Shown: positions 1 to 10,357, numbered from the stretch's first letter. The stretch is DNA of 64,000 nucleotides from Candidatus Nitrotoga sp. LAW (GCA_003402315.1 QFXI01000018.1:119015-183014); one strand, 5' to 3'. Numbers and translations are program-made. Notes: generated by a model not told the origin, from the letters alone.

Positions 1-213
1 GCCGCTCTTCTGAATGCCACGTGCCAAAGCGGCGGCAAATTCCACACCAGACAGGCGCCCGTCGCGACCAATTGCGATCGTGTGCTGACCGCGTGCTTTG
101 GCTTCTGAGCCGATAGCATGGCCAATAATCTCGATAATTTCCTGGGTCAGTGATTTACCGACAATGCCGCGAATATCGTAGGCCTTGAAAATTTCTTTAG
201 GTAAGTTTTGCAT
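1..213 (-). CDS. algC: Phosphomannomutase/phosphoglucomutase, N-terminal part (runs off window)
   Basis: Reading the minus strand from ATG at 213 gives MQNLPKEIFKAYDIRGIVGK and then a run with the GRDGRLSG stretch, typical of the first domain of alpha-D-phosphohexomutases. The family interconverts hexose 1- and 6-phosphates for surface polysaccharide precursors in the cytoplasm. The AYDIRG start is the family's usual N-terminus, so the start is well supported. The catalytic phosphoserine loop lies outside the window. The gene is cut by the window edge, not obviously broken. The exact subfamily (AlgC versus ManB or GlmM) is inferred from the N-terminus only. Confidence 0.8.
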   Translation of the reverse strand, partial: MQNLPKEIFKAYDIRGIVGKSLTQEIIEIIGHAIGSEAKARGQHTIAIGRDGRLSGVEFAAALARGIQKSG

Positions 214-345
214 GGCTTTACTCCATGGATTAGATAGAAATGTGGCATGACTCTATCAAGGGTCACGGAACAGCGTGAGAGAAAATGCTTGATCCTGATG
301 TGATCAACTTAAAGCGCGCCATGATTTTGCGCCTAGCGGGAATTT

Positions 346-546
346 TTAATGATGTCCTTTAGGTAACTCACCCTTGAACTTGTATAAGGTACCGCAATAG
401 GGGCAGCGCGCTTCACCGACCTTCTCGACTGGGATGGCCACTCGGGGGTGTGCATTCCATAGGCTCGTATTAGGCATGGGACAATAAAGCGGCAAATCTG
501 TGGCAGTCACTTCGATATAGCGTAGCTTGGCATGTTCGGTTTGCAT
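346..546 (-). CDS. Zinc-finger protein, zf-CHCC type (66 aa)
   Basis: This small soluble protein carries a C-x8-H and C-P-Y-C-G arrangement, the zf-CHCC pattern found in bacterial homologues of a mitochondrial complex I accessory subunit. The ORF track starts at 657, but that would overlap ilvE. The ATG at 546 (MQTEHAKLRY) has an AGGGAG ribosome binding site just upstream and matches the usual 60-70 residue length. It begins 10 bp after ilvE and is very likely co-transcribed with it, an arrangement common in betaproteobacteria. Its molecular role is not established. Confidence 0.85.
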   Translation of the reverse strand: MQTEHAKLRYIEVTATDLPLYCPMPNTSLWNAHPRVAIPVEKVGEARCPYCGTLYKFKGELPKGHH

Positions 547-556
547 ATAACTCCCT

Positions 557-1477
557 TTAAACGTGTGCCAACCAATCGGCATATTGCGGATTTTTTCCAC
601 TGACACAATCAAAAAACAGTGCTTGCAGGCGCGTTGTGATCGAACCGCGCGTACCATTGCCTATAATACGGTTATCTAGCTCACAGATCGGCGTAACTTC
701 GGCCGCAGTACCCGTAAAGAAAGCCTCGTCAGCACAATATACTTCATCGCGTGTGATGCGTTTTTCGATCAGTTCTATACCAAGATCAGCCGCTAGTGTG
801 ATGATAGAATCACGCGTGATGCCTTCCAGGCAAGAAGTCAGGTCTGGGGTATACAGCTTGCCTTTTTTCACAATAAAGATATTCTCGCCCGCTCCTTCCG
901 CCACATAACCATCCACGTCCAATAGCAGCGCCTCATCATAGCCATCGTGCGCTACTTCTTGATGGGCCAAAATGGAATTGGTGTAAGTACCGACTGATTT
1001 GGAACGGCACATATTAATGTTTACGTGGTGGCGGGTGAAACTGGAGGTTTTTACACGAATACCTTTTTCCATTCCCTCTACACCAAGATATGCGCCCCAT
1101 GGCCAAGCCGCAACGGCGACGTGGGTACTAATAGCAGTGGCGGCGATACCCATAGCTTCTGAACCATAAAACACAATGGGCCGAATATAACAGGACTCCA
1201 GATTGTTGGCGCGTACTACTTCGCGTTGCGCCTCCATCAAAGTTTCTTTGTCGAAAGGCATCTTCATCTTGAAGATATAGGCTGAATTGAACAGGCGGTC
1301 GGTATGATCCTTAAGGCGGAAAATTGCCGTACCTTGTGTAGTCTTGTATGCACGCACACCTTCAAACACTCCCATGCCGTAGTGCAGTGTGTGCGTCAAT
1401 ACGTGTGTTGTGGCATCTCGCCAAGGCACCAGTTTGCCGTCATACCAGATAAAACCGTCGCGGTCAGCCATGGACAT
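557..1477 (-). CDS. ilvE: Branched-chain amino acid aminotransferase
   Basis: This is a fold-type IV PLP enzyme that transfers the amino group between glutamate and the keto acids of leucine, isoleucine and valine. The 306-residue length is normal. Visible signatures are FEGVRAY near residue 40, the RSKSVGTYTNSIL stretch with the expected PLP lysine, and EGAGENIF around residue 196. The ATG at 1477 follows AAGGAA with 9 nt spacing; a second ATG two codons later is possible. It heads a two-gene unit with the downstream zinc-finger gene. No attenuator or leader peptide was recognised upstream. Confidence 0.95.
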   Translation of the reverse strand: MSMADRDGFIWYDGKLVPWRDATTHVLTHTLHYGMGVFEGVRAYKTTQGTAIFRLKDHTDRLFNSAYIFKMKMPFDKETLMEAQREVVRANNLESCYIRPIVFYGSEAMGIAATAISTHVAVAAWPWGAYLGVEGMEKGIRVKTSSFTRHHVNINMCRSKSVGTYTNSILAHQEVAHDGYDEALLLDVDGYVAEGAGENIFIVKKGKLYTPDLTSCLEGITRDSIITLAADLGIELIEKRITRDEVYCADEAFFTGTAAEVTPICELDNRIIGNGTRGSITTRLQALFFDCVSGKNPQYADWLAHV

Positions 1478-1671
1478 GGTTGAATTTCCTTAAGAGTATT
1501 GCAAAAACCGCAATTCTAACGTTTTCCGTGTACTTTATGAAGCAATAGTATTTTTCAAAAATAAAATTCAAAAAACGAGATTTCCAGATGGTATTCTGAA
1601 TTTGGCGAGCCTTTTGCCATGCGGTAAGCTTAAAAATGGCTATAAATTGCCCCAAATTGACCTAATGCATC

Positions 1672-2700
1672 CTAAGGCAGCAAAGGAATGTTGGTTAGCG
1701 CTGTCGTTTCGGGTAGATCGAACATAATGTTCATATTCTGTACCGCTTGACCGGCCGCACCTTTGACCAGATTGTCAATGACTGACAATACAACCACAGT
1801 ATTACCTTGTTGTGGCCGGTGTACCGCAATACGGCAACAATTCGCACCGCGTACAGTACGCGTTTCTGGATGGCTGCCGGCTGGCATTACATCCACAAAT
1901 GTCTCATTGGCATAACGCTGCTCATATAGCGCTTGTAGGTCTGTATCACATTGTATACGCGCATATAATGTGGCATGGATACCGCGTATCATTGGAGTGA
2001 GGTGTGGCACAAAGGTCAGACCAATTTTCTGTTTTGCCGCTCGTGCGAGTCCTTGACTAATTTCTGGTAAATGGCGGTGCCCAGATACACCATAAGCTTT
2101 AAAATTGTCCGCTACCTCAGAAAACATGATGCTAACCTCTGCCTTGCGCCCTGCGCCAGATACACCTGATTTCGCGTCGGCAATCAAGCTGTTGCAATCT
2201 ACAATCCCTGCTTCCAATAACGGAAGAAAACCGAGCTGCACAGCCGTTGGATAGCAACCCGGGTTGGCCACTAGCCGTGCATGTTTTATCTGCTCGCGGT
2301 TGCTCTCTGGTAAACCATATATTGCTTCAGCAACCAGATCGGGGCAGGCGTGGCTCATACCATACCATTTTTCCCAAACCGCTACGTCTTGAATACGAAA
2401 GTCCGCCGCTAAATCTATTATCCGTACCCCTGCGCCAAGCAAAGCGCGGGCATGATGCATGGCAATGCCATTGGGTGTGGCAAAAAACACCAGATCACAT
2501 TGGTCTAGATGTGCTTCATCTTGGTGGGTAAAACATAAATCTACATGGCCACGCAAGCTGGGAAACATCTGGCTGACTGGCGTTCCTTGGTCGGCACGTG
2601 AGGTAATGGCGGACAACTCCACTTTCGGATGTTGTGCCAGCAGACGCAACAGCTCGACTCCCGTATAACCTGTTCCTCCGACGATGCCAACTTTGATCAC
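1672..2700 (-). CDS. argC: N-acetyl-gamma-glutamyl-phosphate reductase
   Basis: This cytoplasmic NADPH-dependent enzyme carries out the third step of arginine synthesis, reducing N-acetylglutamyl phosphate to the semialdehyde. The N-terminal nucleotide-binding motif [17 protein letters not shown] and the active-site NPGCYPTA, with the catalytic cysteine, are both intact. Length is 342 residues, as expected. The start is GTG at 2700 (M-I-K-V), preceded by a weak purine-rich stretch. It lies downstream of rpsI on the same strand, but a terminator and about 200 bp separate them, so it probably has its own promoter. No other arg genes are nearby. Confidence 0.95.
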   Translation of the reverse strand: MIKVGIVGGTGYTGVELLRLLAQHPKVELSAITSRADQGTPVSQMFPSLRGHVDLCFTHQDEAHLDQCDLVFFATPNGIAMHHARALLGAGVRIIDLAADFRIQDVAVWEKWYGMSHACPDLVAEAIYGLPESNREQIKHARLVANPGCYPTAVQLGFLPLLEAGIVDCNSLIADAKSGVSGAGRKAEVSIMFSEVADNFKAYGVSGHRHLPEISQGLARAAKQKIGLTFVPHLTPMIRGIHATLYARIQCDTDLQALYEQRYANETFVDVMPAGSHPETRTVRGANCCRIAVHRPQQGNTVVVLSVIDNLVKGAAGQAVQNMNIMFDLPETTALTNIPLLP

Positions 2701-2885
2701 TTCTTTACCCCTATTTTTTGCGTTATCTATGGCAAATACATTGCAGCAGTTATTATTCTTGTGAAGGTGCTCGACAGTACCGTACCCGTTCCGCGCGCAC
2801 TCAAAGTGTCAGGGCATTATTTTAGTTTGTGAAGCGCTCAATTGTTTGCCAACTATTTGTTTGGCGAAATAATACAACGAAAATG

Positions 2886-2909
2886 AAAAACCGCCCAAAG
2901 GCGGTTTTT
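2886..2909 (-). terminator. Intrinsic terminator of the rplM-rpsI operon
   Basis: A perfect 10-bp inverted repeat (AAAAACCGCC / GGCGGTTTTT) with a 4-nt loop lies about 20 bp beyond the rpsI stop. On the minus strand it gives a GC-rich hairpin ending in T5. It can also act on the opposite strand, but no plus-strand gene is upstream. Confidence 0.85.
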
Positions 2910-2928
2910 CCAAACATTCCAAATACGC

Positions 2929-3321
2929 TTAACGCTTGGAGAATTGCTTGCGGCGGCGCGCCTTGCGTAAACCAACTTTTTTACGCTCAACTTCACGCGC
3001 ATCACGGGTAACGAATCCAGCTTTACTCAACACTGGCTTGAAGCTTGCGTCAAAATCTATCAGAGCACGGGTGATACCATGGCGTACCGCCCCAGCCTGG
3101 CCAGATTCACCACCGCCACACACGTTTATCATAATGTCGAATTTGTTAAGCATGTCGGTCAGCTCTAACGGCTGACGCACTATCATGCGGCCAGTTTCCC
3201 TCGAAAAAAATATATCGAGTGGCTTATCGTTGACCACGATATCGCCTTTGCCTGGTTTAATGAATACACGTGCTATCGCGCTCTTGCGGCGACCGGTACC
3301 ATAGTTGTAAGTCACACTCAT
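2929..3321 (-). CDS. rpsI: 30S ribosomal protein S9
   Basis: The 130-residue protein has the S9 signatures [16 protein letters not shown] at the N-terminus, [19 protein letters not shown] in the middle and the basic tail [11 protein letters not shown] that reaches the P-site tRNA. It is a component of the 30S head. It follows rplM by 2 bp, the near-universal pairing, and ends just before a strong terminator. Confidence 0.98.
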   Translation of the reverse strand: MSVTYNYGTGRRKSAIARVFIKPGKGDIVVNDKPLDIFFSRETGRMIVRQPLELTDMLNKFDIMINVCGGGESGQAGAVRHGITRALIDFDASFKPVLSKAGFVTRDAREVERKKVGLRKARRRKQFSKR

Positions 3322-3323
3322 GA

Positions 3324-3761
3324 TTAAGCTTTCAATAGATCAATAGGTTTAGGTTGCTGCGCCGTATGTGGATGATCAGCACCCCCATAAATCTTAAGCT
3401 TACGCAACATAGCATAGCCTAATGGGCCTTTTGGCAGCATACCTTTAACTGCTTTTTGCAGTACGCGGTCTGGGTGACGTTCCTGTAGCTTGATAAAATT
3501 AGTCGTATATATCCCGCCAGGATAGCCAGTGTGACGGTGATAGACTTTGTCTTCTGCTTTATTACCGGTAACACGCAGTTTCTCAGCGTTAACCACGACG
3601 ATAAAGTCACCCGTATCTACGTGCGGTGTATATATTGCCTTATGCTTGCCGCGAAGGCGGGCTGCAATTTGGCTAGCTAAACGACCTAAAATTTTGTCGG
3701 CAGCATCTACCAAATACCAGTCATGCTGGACTTCATGGGGCTTAGCTGAAAATGTTTTCAT
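3324..3761 (-). CDS. rplM: 50S ribosomal protein L13
   Basis: The 145-residue early-assembly protein of the large subunit begins [20 protein letters not shown]. It contains the conserved GRLAS and [10 protein letters not shown] elements and MLPKGPLG. It is the first gene of the rplM-rpsI operon, with a good sigma70-like promoter about 45-70 bp upstream. Confidence 0.98.
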   Translation of the reverse strand: MKTFSAKPHEVQHDWYLVDAADKILGRLASQIAARLRGKHKAIYTPHVDTGDFIVVVNAEKLRVTGNKAEDKVYHRHTGYPGGIYTTNFIKLQERHPDRVLQKAVKGMLPKGPLGYAMLRKLKIYGGADHPHTAQQPKPIDLLKA

Positions 3762-3804
3762 GGCACTTCCTAAAACAAAAATTAGTAAACTTCGAAGGGC
3801 GCGA

Positions 3805-3834
3805 ATTTTATGTCAAAAGACCAGCTTCTGTCAA
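3805..3834 (-). promoter_or_regulatory. rplM: Sigma70-like promoter for rplM-rpsI
   Basis: Read on the minus strand, a consensus TTGACA (-35) is followed after 18 nt by TAAAAT (-10), about 45 nt before the rplM ATG. Position and consensus match suit a ribosomal protein operon. No start-site data support it. Confidence 0.65.
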
Positions 3835-3970
3835 ACACATTTGATACTTCGGTTCCGGTACTAAGAATGAAGTGTTGTTTATATAACACGCTTTTCTTGG
3901 CGCTTTAAACTCAATTAAATCAATCAGTCAGGCAATTGATAATTCTATCCTCTTAACGGTTAAAGCATTA

Positions 3971-5491
3971 TTACTGGTTAGCGGCTAGATCAAGGTCGAG
4001 CTGACTGGCATCATCGTCCGTATTTACCTTGCCATTCTCACGCGCTGCTTCAATGCCATCGAGGTACTCTAATGTAATATCTCCGGTGATGTAATCTCCA
4101 TCAAAGCATGAAGCGTCAAAATATTGAATATCCCGATTCGTCTTACGCACTGCCGTTTTGAGGTCATCGAGATCCTGATAAATCAATCTGTCGGCACCGA
4201 TTTCACGGCAAATTTCCTCATCACTGCGGCCGGTGGCAATCAGCTCTTTGCGGCTCGGCATGTCTATGCCATACACATTAGGAAAACGCACCGGGGGTGC
4301 GGCGGAGGCGAAATATACTTTGCGCGCCCCGGCATCACGCGCCATTTGAACAATTTCACGGCTAGTGGTACCGCGTACGATGGAATCGTCTACCAACAAG
4401 ACATTTTTATCCTTAAATTCCACGCTAATTGCATTTAATTTCTGACGGACCGATTTTTTCCGCATTGCCTGTCCCGGCATGATGAAGGTACGCCCAATAT
4501 AACGGTTTTTCACGAAGCCTTCGCGAAACGAGATACCCAAACGATTAGCCAATTGCAAGGCACTAGGGCGGCTGGAGTCTGGAATGGGGATAACGACATC
4601 AATATCATGTTGCTGCCATTCGCGGGTAATTTTGTCGGCCAGGTTTTCACCCATATTCAAGCGTGTCTCATATACCGAAATCCCATTAATTACCGAATCT
4701 GGACGCGCCAGATAAACATACTCAAAAATGCATGGGTTAAGGGTTGGATTTTCTGCACATTGCTGGCTATGAAGATTTCCATCAAAGTCAACAAATACCG
4801 ATTCACCTGGTGCAATATCGCGGAGAAACTTAAAACCTAGCGTATCCAATGCCACACTTTCCGAAGCAATCAAATATTCCGTGCCATTTTCAGTTTGATG
4901 GCTACCTAATACCAGTGGCCGAATACCATAAACATCGCGGAACGCCAGCAGGCCATAACCCGCAATCATTGCCACCACTGCGTAAGCACCACGGCAACGA
5001 CGATGCACCCCGGATACGGCGTCAAAGATGTTCTTAATGTCAAGACGATAACGCATTGTGGAATTGGCTTGCAACTCATGCGCAAGCACATTGAGCAGCA
5101 CTTCTGAATCGGAATTGGTGTTTACGTGTCGCCTGTCTTCAAGAAATAATTCTTGTTGCAGTTGCTCGGTATTGGTCAAGTTGCCGTTATGTCCAAGCAC
5201 AATGCCGAATGGCGAGTTGACATAAAATGGCTGTGCTTCATTGTGATCGATGGCGGAACCCGCAGTAGGGTAACGCACATGGGCTATGCCCGCATTGCCG
5301 CGCAGCGCCCTCATGTTACGCGTCCGGAACACATCGCGTACTAGGCCATTACCCTTGTGCAAGTGAAAAGTATTGCCTTCAATAGTGGCAATACCTGCGG
5401 CATCCTGCCCGCGATGCTGCAATACTAATAAGCCATCATATAGAACTTGATTGGCCGATGTTTGCGCGACAATGCCTAGAATGCCACACAT
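3971..5491 (-). CDS. purF: Amidophosphoribosyltransferase
   Basis: This is the committing enzyme of purine synthesis, making phosphoribosylamine from PRPP and glutamine. It starts MCGILGIV, so the nucleophile Cys2 becomes N-terminal after methionine removal, with no propeptide. The N-terminal Ntn glutaminase domain (about 1-230) carries HVRYPTAG. The C-terminal phosphoribosyltransferase domain has [17 protein letters not shown]. Length is 506 residues, normal. It is the last gene of folC-dedD-cvpA-purF and follows cvpA by 16 bp. Confidence 0.97.
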   Translation of the reverse strand: MCGILGIVAQTSANQVLYDGLLVLQHRGQDAAGIATIEGNTFHLHKGNGLVRDVFRTRNMRALRGNAGIAHVRYPTAGSAIDHNEAQPFYVNSPFGIVLGHNGNLTNTEQLQQELFLEDRRHVNTNSDSEVLLNVLAHELQANSTMRYRLDIKNIFDAVSGVHRRCRGAYAVVAMIAGYGLLAFRDVYGIRPLVLGSHQTENGTEYLIASESVALDTLGFKFLRDIAPGESVFVDFDGNLHSQQCAENPTLNPCIFEYVYLARPDSVINGISVYETRLNMGENLADKITREWQQHDIDVVIPIPDSSRPSALQLANRLGISFREGFVKNRYIGRTFIMPGQAMRKKSVRQKLNAISVEFKDKNVLLVDDSIVRGTTSREIVQMARDAGARKVYFASAAPPVRFPNVYGIDMPSRKELIATGRSDEEICREIGADRLIYQDLDDLKTAVRKTNRDIQYFDASCFDGDYITGDITLEYLDGIEAARENGKVNTDDDASQLDLDLAANQ

Positions 5492-5507
5492 GCTTTAACC
5501 CCAATAT

Positions 5508-6008
5508 TCATTTTCTCAACCCAAAATGCACACGGCGCGCCACGCTATCTGGCAACCAGATTAAGCTAGCTAGAGCCACGCTTTCCAACGGTTTACTCAA
5601 CTTCGCCTCACGCCAAAATGGCTTCTGCGGCAAGTCAGTCACCCCCGCCAATAGAACTAACATCAACACTAACAACATGCCACGTAGCATGCCAAATAAA
5701 CTGCCAAATAAACTGTCTATCCAACCAAGGCCTGTCGATTTGATTAATTTCGAAATCAACCATACCACGACACCACTGACGATTAAGGTAGCCACAAACA
5801 GTAAAACAAAAGCAACCGTGATCTTGATCGCATCCATTCCCAGCTCTATCGGCATTAACGCTGCTACATTAACTGCCTGCCAACGTGCCACCACATAAGC
5901 TACCACCCAACCGAACAGTGACAACACCTCATACACAAAACCGCGCCACCACCCCAGCAACACCGACCATACGGCAATTATAATGACAGTATAATCAAAC
6001 CAGGTCAT
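5508..6008 (-). CDS. cvpA: CvpA family inner-membrane protein
   Basis: A 166-residue membrane protein with about four hydrophobic segments, beginning MTWFDYTVIIIAVWSVLLGWWRG. CvpA proteins lie just upstream of purF in many proteobacteria and were named for a colicin V production phenotype; their biochemical role is still unclear. The gene begins 2 bp after the SPOR gene and is probably translated from the same mRNA. Identification rests on the N-terminal pattern, hydrophobicity and synteny. Confidence 0.9.
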   Translation of the reverse strand: MTWFDYTVIIIAVWSVLLGWWRGFVYEVLSLFGWVVAYVVARWQAVNVAALMPIELGMDAIKITVAFVLLFVATLIVSGVVVWLISKLIKSTGLGWIDSLFGSLFGMLRGMLLVLMLVLLAGVTDLPQKPFWREAKLSKPLESVALASLIWLPDSVARRVHFGLRK

Positions 6009-6010
6009 GC

Positions 6011-6631
6011 CTAATACGCTGGACTTACCGTTGGTTTCAGTCCTTGCGCTTCCAAGTTTTTGTACACATTATCCGCAGCTTCACGCGTCGCATAAGGACC
6101 GGCACGGACACGGGTTTTCTCGCCTACTTTTTCGGTGTAAACTTTGATATTTTGTTTGCTCAATTTTTTTTGCCATTGATGCGCGGTATCAGCATTGGCA
6201 AATGCGCCGACCTGTACCACAAAACCAGAGTGTGGTGTGGGTTGTCTATTCTCTATGTGAATATCCCCAGCTGATTTAACTTCAGGCTTGACTGGATGGG
6301 ATTTACTTTCAATCACTTGCGATGCCGCGCCCCCCTGATCTGTAACGACAGGTTGGCTGGGTATTGTTGGAGCAGGAATAGCAACCGGTGAAGAAGCCAC
6401 AGGAACGGAGATAGGTGCTGACGGCATGTGCATATTAGGCATGAACTCACCTACCTTATCTTTGTCCGGAATGCGCAACTCAATATCCTGGCCCCCTAAT
6501 TTGGGTTCGCTATCTAACACCATGGGCAGCAGCACCACAATTACGATGACGAGTGCCACTGCGCCAATCAACCGGCGTCTTGCCCGACGCTTCAGACTGA
6601 CTTCATCATCCATGAGTTGCTTTGCCATCAT
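6011..6631 (-). CDS. dedD: SPOR-domain protein, DedD-like
   Basis: The 206-residue protein has a short basic cytoplasmic N-terminus, one membrane segment (LIGAVALVIVIVVLLPMVL, about 20-40), a Pro/Val-rich periplasmic linker, and a C-terminal SPOR domain (about 135-206: FVVQVGAFANADTAHQW through VRAGPYATREAAD). SPOR domains bind denuded septal peptidoglycan, so a role in division is likely. Its start overlaps the folC stop by 4 bp, indicating translational coupling. DedD is the name used at this position in E. coli; orthology is inferred from synteny and architecture. Confidence 0.88.
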   Translation of the reverse strand: MMAKQLMDDEVSLKRRARRRLIGAVALVIVIVVLLPMVLDSEPKLGGQDIELRIPDKDKVGEFMPNMHMPSAPISVPVASSPVAIPAPTIPSQPVVTDQGGAASQVIESKSHPVKPEVKSAGDIHIENRQPTPHSGFVVQVGAFANADTAHQWQKKLSKQNIKVYTEKVGEKTRVRAGPYATREAADNVYKNLEAQGLKPTVSPAY

Positions 6632-7977
6632 GACTCTCCGCGCAAATCAAAGCGTAACGCAGACTGCGCACGCATCACCTCTGCTACTGTATAGAATGAA
6701 CCAAACGTTATAATTCTATCATTTTCGATGGCCTCATTACAGGCATGCTGCAGCGCATCTGTTACCGTGACAAACGTCAACACCGCACTTTGCACCCCCT
6801 CGGCATATAACACTTTGGATAATTCCGCGGCCGTTGCACCGCGCGGCGCGGCTATGCCAGCCACTAGCCAGACATCCACCCGCCCCTTGAGCGCACGCGC
6901 AACACTGGCCATATCTTTGTCCTTAAGCATGGCGAACACGGCGAAAGTTTTGTGGCACGGCGGCAAGTCGGCCAAATTTTGTGCCAGCGAGCGTGCCGCT
7001 TGGGGATTGTGCGCCACATCCAAAATCAGCATCGGCCTGCCGGGTACAACCTGAAAACGACCTGGCAGCATTACCTCGACTAAGCCGCGCCGCACCGCCG
7101 CCATACTCACCGGCAATTTATTCTTTAGTGCATCCAGCGCCGCTAATGCGGCGCTGGCATTATGCAATTGAAACGCTCCACGCAAAGCAGGATAGGGCAA
7201 GGCGCTGCGAGTACCGCCCACACCATGATAATTCCACTGTTGCGCGCCTGCCGTGAAACTGAATTGCTCACCCAGACACCACAACTGCGCGCCGACATGC
7301 TGCGCCTGTGTGCGAATCGCAATAGGCACATCCCTATCGCCGAACACCGCCACTTTCCCAACACGAAAAATTCCCGCTTTTTCAAATGCAATTTGTTCAC
7401 GCGTATCACCAAGATATTCCATATGGTCCAAGTCTATGCTGGTAACCACCGCACAATCGTGGTCGAACACATTAACCGCATCCAGCCGTCCACCCAGACC
7501 CACTTCCAGTATCGCCACCTCTACCGCTTGATCGATAAAACATTGCATCGCAGCCAACGTCCCGAACTCAAAATAGGTTAACGAAATTTCTGATAATTCA
7601 TCATTATCCAGCAAGCTGGCATCCCTGTTTTGCAAGGGCAGAACAGCACGCGCCTGCTCTACCCGCTCGAATGCTGCGCACAGCATCGCATCACTGGCCT
7701 GCCGCTGGCCGATACGGACGCGTTCGTTGTAATCCAGCAAATGCGGCGAGGTATAGCAGCCAACGCGATAACCCGCCGCGTGCAGCATGCTTTCAAGCAT
7801 TGCGCACACTGAACCCTTACCGTTAGTACCGCCGACAACAATAACCGGAAAAGTTGGGTTAAATCCCAGCCGCTGTTTAACTTTTGCAACGCGCTCAAGA
7901 CCCAGTTCAATAGCTTTGGGATGCTTGGTCTCAAGATAGGCGAGCCAGTCGCTCAATGCGCTATACTCACCTAACAT
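6628..7977 (-). CDS. folC: Bifunctional folylpolyglutamate synthase/dihydrofolate synthase
   Basis: A cytoplasmic Mur-ligase-like enzyme that adds glutamate to dihydropteroate and to folates. Visible are the P-loop VGGTNGKGSVC, YTSPHL with the following NERVRI (folate loop), and the C-terminal DVAHNPQAA. The track starts at a TTG (7986). The ATG three codons later (7977, MLGEYSALSDW) is preferred because it has AAGG at about 9 nt and needs no rare start. The result is 449 residues. It is the first gene of the four-gene unit leading to purF. The accD gene often found before folC in this class is absent here. Confidence 0.95.
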   Translation of the reverse strand: MLGEYSALSDWLAYLETKHPKAIELGLERVAKVKQRLGFNPTFPVIVVGGTNGKGSVCAMLESMLHAAGYRVGCYTSPHLLDYNERVRIGQRQASDAMLCAAFERVEQARAVLPLQNRDASLLDNDELSEISLTYFEFGTLAAMQCFIDQAVEVAILEVGLGGRLDAVNVFDHDCAVVTSIDLDHMEYLGDTREQIAFEKAGIFRVGKVAVFGDRDVPIAIRTQAQHVGAQLWCLGEQFSFTAGAQQWNYHGVGGTRSALPYPALRGAFQLHNASAALAALDALKNKLPVSMAAVRRGLVEVMLPGRFQVVPGRPMLILDVAHNPQAARSLAQNLADLPPCHKTFAVFAMLKDKDMASVARALKGRVDVWLVAGIAAPRGATAAELSKVLYAEGVQSAVLTFVTVTDALQHACNEAIENDRIITFGSFYTVAEVMRAQSALRFDLRGES

Positions 7978-8172
7978 GGCGACCAACCTTTTGTTTTTTT
8001 GTGAATTTGTATGGGAAATTTCTCATGCCGATATACGTGTGAACAATTTTAGCCGCAAACATTCGTCATCAGAAAACACGAAATATCTACTCTATTGGCC
8101 AAGCTTAAATTCCGGCTAAACTTCATGGTGTTGTTTTGGTAAGCTCAAAGCTGTGCGGGCAGCATCCATTCA

Positions 8173-9642
8173 TCAGGATGAACAACTTACTACGACATGA
8201 CGCGCCCAATCCGGTGCTGGCGCGGCATAATCTTCCATTTCTGGCTGCTCATCGAAGGGTCTGCTAAGCAATGCGAGCAAGCGATCTACCTCCGAAAAAT
8301 CACGTTCCCGCTCCGCCAGGGCAATCGCACTTTGTGCCATGGAATTACGCAGAATATATTTAGGATTGACCTTGTCCATACGTGCCTTTCGCTCCTCGTC
8401 CGTTCCCGGCTCGCTTTGCAGGCGTGTGCGATAAATATCGGCCCAAGCGTCAAACGCCGCCCGGTCGATGAATTGGTCGCGTAACTCGCTGTTTTTCTCA
8501 TCCGGCGCGAATTTGAACCGGCCTAAGCTGCGAAACAGATTGGTGTAATCCAGCTGGCTTGCGCGCATCATTTCCAGCAGTGATGTAACGAGAGAAGCAT
8601 CTTCTTTGCTGACGTTGGTTAGTCCCAGCTTCTTGCCCATCAATTCAGTATAGTGTTCGAAGTATGTCGGCTCGTAATTTTCCAGGGCCTTTTGCGCTTC
8701 CTCCACCGCGATAATGGGCGTCAAAGCCTGCGCCAGACAAGCCAGGTTCCACAAGCCGATTTGCGGCTGCTGGTCAAAGGCGTAGCGTCCGCTATGATCG
8801 GAGTGATTACAAATAAAGCCCGGGTCGTAGGTTTCCATAAAACCGAATGGGCCATAATCGAAAGTCAGCCCGAGGATCGACATGTTGTCCGTATTCATCA
8901 CACCATGTGCAAAACCGACAGCTTGCCATTGAGCCATCAGACTTGCGGTGCGCGTGATGACCTCATTCAAGAAACGCAAGTACTTGTCCGGCGCATCGCT
9001 GATGTCCGGGAAATGCTTGGCAATAACATAATCAGCGAGCAAGGCGAGCGGTTCGTGCTGATCCCTATAGGCGAAAACCTCAAACGAACCGAAACGCACA
9101 TGCGACGGTGATAAACGCGTCACCACAGCGGCACTTTCGATAGTCTCACGGTATACCTCTGCATCGCTGCCCACAATGCACAAAGCGCGGGAAGTAGGAA
9201 TGCCCAAGCCATGCATCGCTTCTGAGCACAAATACTCACGAATGCTGGATCGCAGCACGGCACGTCCATCGCCTTCGCGCGAAAACGGTGTGATACCGGC
9301 CCCTTTTAATTGAATATCCCAATATTCTCCATCACTGTTTTTTATCTCGCCAAGCAAAATTGCGCGTCCATCTCCCAGTTGCGGCACGAAGTAACCAAAT
9401 TGGTGCCCGGCGTAGAGCATTGATAACGGTTCGCTACCAGGCAATAAACGGTTGCCGATAAAATACTCGGCAAAATCTGAGCGCTCACTTTCAGTTACAT
9501 CCAAATTAATTAATTCGGCGGCACTCGCATTAAAACTAACCAAATAGGGATGGGGCAAAGGTGTAGGGTTCAGGCGGCTATGAAAAATATCTGGTAGCCG
9601 AGAAAAGGTGTTGTCAAAATTCAATTGGTCAAGCTTTCCCAT
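8173..9642 (-). CDS. selO: Protein adenylyltransferase SelO (YdiU family)
   Basis: SelO is a pseudokinase-fold enzyme that transfers AMP from ATP to protein hydroxyl groups and is linked to redox homeostasis. The family pattern is clear: the conserved Y-A-G-H-Q-F-G segment, QLGDGRA, LKGAGITPFSR..GDGRA and HGVMNTDNMSI with the catalytic Asn/Asp. The protein ends CSS, the conserved C-terminal cysteine site where eukaryotic members carry selenocysteine. Start taken at ATG 9642 (MGKLDQLNFDN); an upstream ATG at 9690 would add 16 residues that do not look conserved. Neither start has a strong ribosome binding site. Confidence 0.92.
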   Translation of the reverse strand: MGKLDQLNFDNTFSRLPDIFHSRLNPTPLPHPYLVSFNASAAELINLDVTESERSDFAEYFIGNRLLPGSEPLSMLYAGHQFGYFVPQLGDGRAILLGEIKNSDGEYWDIQLKGAGITPFSREGDGRAVLRSSIREYLCSEAMHGLGIPTSRALCIVGSDAEVYRETIESAAVVTRLSPSHVRFGSFEVFAYRDQHEPLALLADYVIAKHFPDISDAPDKYLRFLNEVITRTASLMAQWQAVGFAHGVMNTDNMSILGLTFDYGPFGFMETYDPGFICNHSDHSGRYAFDQQPQIGLWNLACLAQALTPIIAVEEAQKALENYEPTYFEHYTELMGKKLGLTNVSKEDASLVTSLLEMMRASQLDYTNLFRSLGRFKFAPDEKNSELRDQFIDRAAFDAWADIYRTRLQSEPGTDEERKARMDKVNPKYILRNSMAQSAIALAERERDFSEVDRLLALLSRPFDEQPEMEDYAAPAPDWARHVVVSCSS

Positions 9643-9746
9643 AGTAATATTTTTATATTTAATCGGCCAATCCGGTTTACTGCAATCCATAGAAGGTTAT
9701 AAAAAAGTTGTGCTCAGCAGCGTACGTGTGCCGCCCAGGGAAAGCA

Positions 9747-10295
9747 TCAGCGCCGCCGTGATGCACGCTTGCGCCATTCCCATACCACAATCACATACCA
9801 CAGCATGCGCACACTAAAATAGCCCACAATAGCAAAACTTAACGCCAAAAGCGGCAAGCCAGCCGCAAGGGGTTTGCCCAATGACACAACCCAATCCAAC
9901 ATGACAGTTGGCCAGTTAACCCAAGTCATTTCCGGCAAGGAAAGATTAGCGGATGACTGGCCATTATTATGCCCGGTAACAAATGCGCCAAGCTGATATG
10001 CCAATGCATAGAGAGGCACAATAGTGAATGGATTAGTGTATAGCGTAGTGACCGCAGCTACCGGCAAATTAACGCGTAACAGCACTGCCAGCAAAACTGC
10101 GCCTATCATTTGCAGCGGGCCAGGAATCAGTCCGGTGAACAGACCGATGGCTACACCGCCTGACACTGAATGACGGTTAAGATGCCATAGGTTGGGATGA
10201 TGTAGCCAGCCGCCAAACCAGCGCGCCCAACGGCTTTGTTTAAATGCCTCATGGCTTGGCAGGAATTTCCTGAAATATTTTTTCGGCACGGGCAT
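9747..10295 (-). CDS. DUF2062 family membrane protein
   Basis: The 182-residue protein matches the DUF2062 pattern: a basic N-terminus, then GGVAIGLFTGLIPGPLQMIGAVLLAVLLRVN-type hydrophobic segments and a YTNPFT motif. Three or so membrane segments are visible. The family has no firm function. It is transcribed away from the P-type ATPase with very little space between them, so the promoters must overlap or lie inside the flanking coding regions. Confidence 0.8.
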   Translation of the reverse strand: MPVPKKYFRKFLPSHEAFKQSRWARWFGGWLHHPNLWHLNRHSVSGGVAIGLFTGLIPGPLQMIGAVLLAVLLRVNLPVAAVTTLYTNPFTIVPLYALAYQLGAFVTGHNNGQSSANLSLPEMTWVNWPTVMLDWVVSLGKPLAAGLPLLALSFAIVGYFSVRMLWYVIVVWEWRKRASRRR

Positions 10296-10357
10296 TTAAT
10301 CAGGCAGAATCGTTGCTAGGCAAAATCGGGATAGTAGATTACCTGATTTTATTGAAT

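Noticed and set aside
290-308. TTGATC/GATCAA inverted repeat between the phosphohexomutase and zinc-finger genes
   Set aside because: Arms are short and GATC-based; too likely by chance to call an operator.
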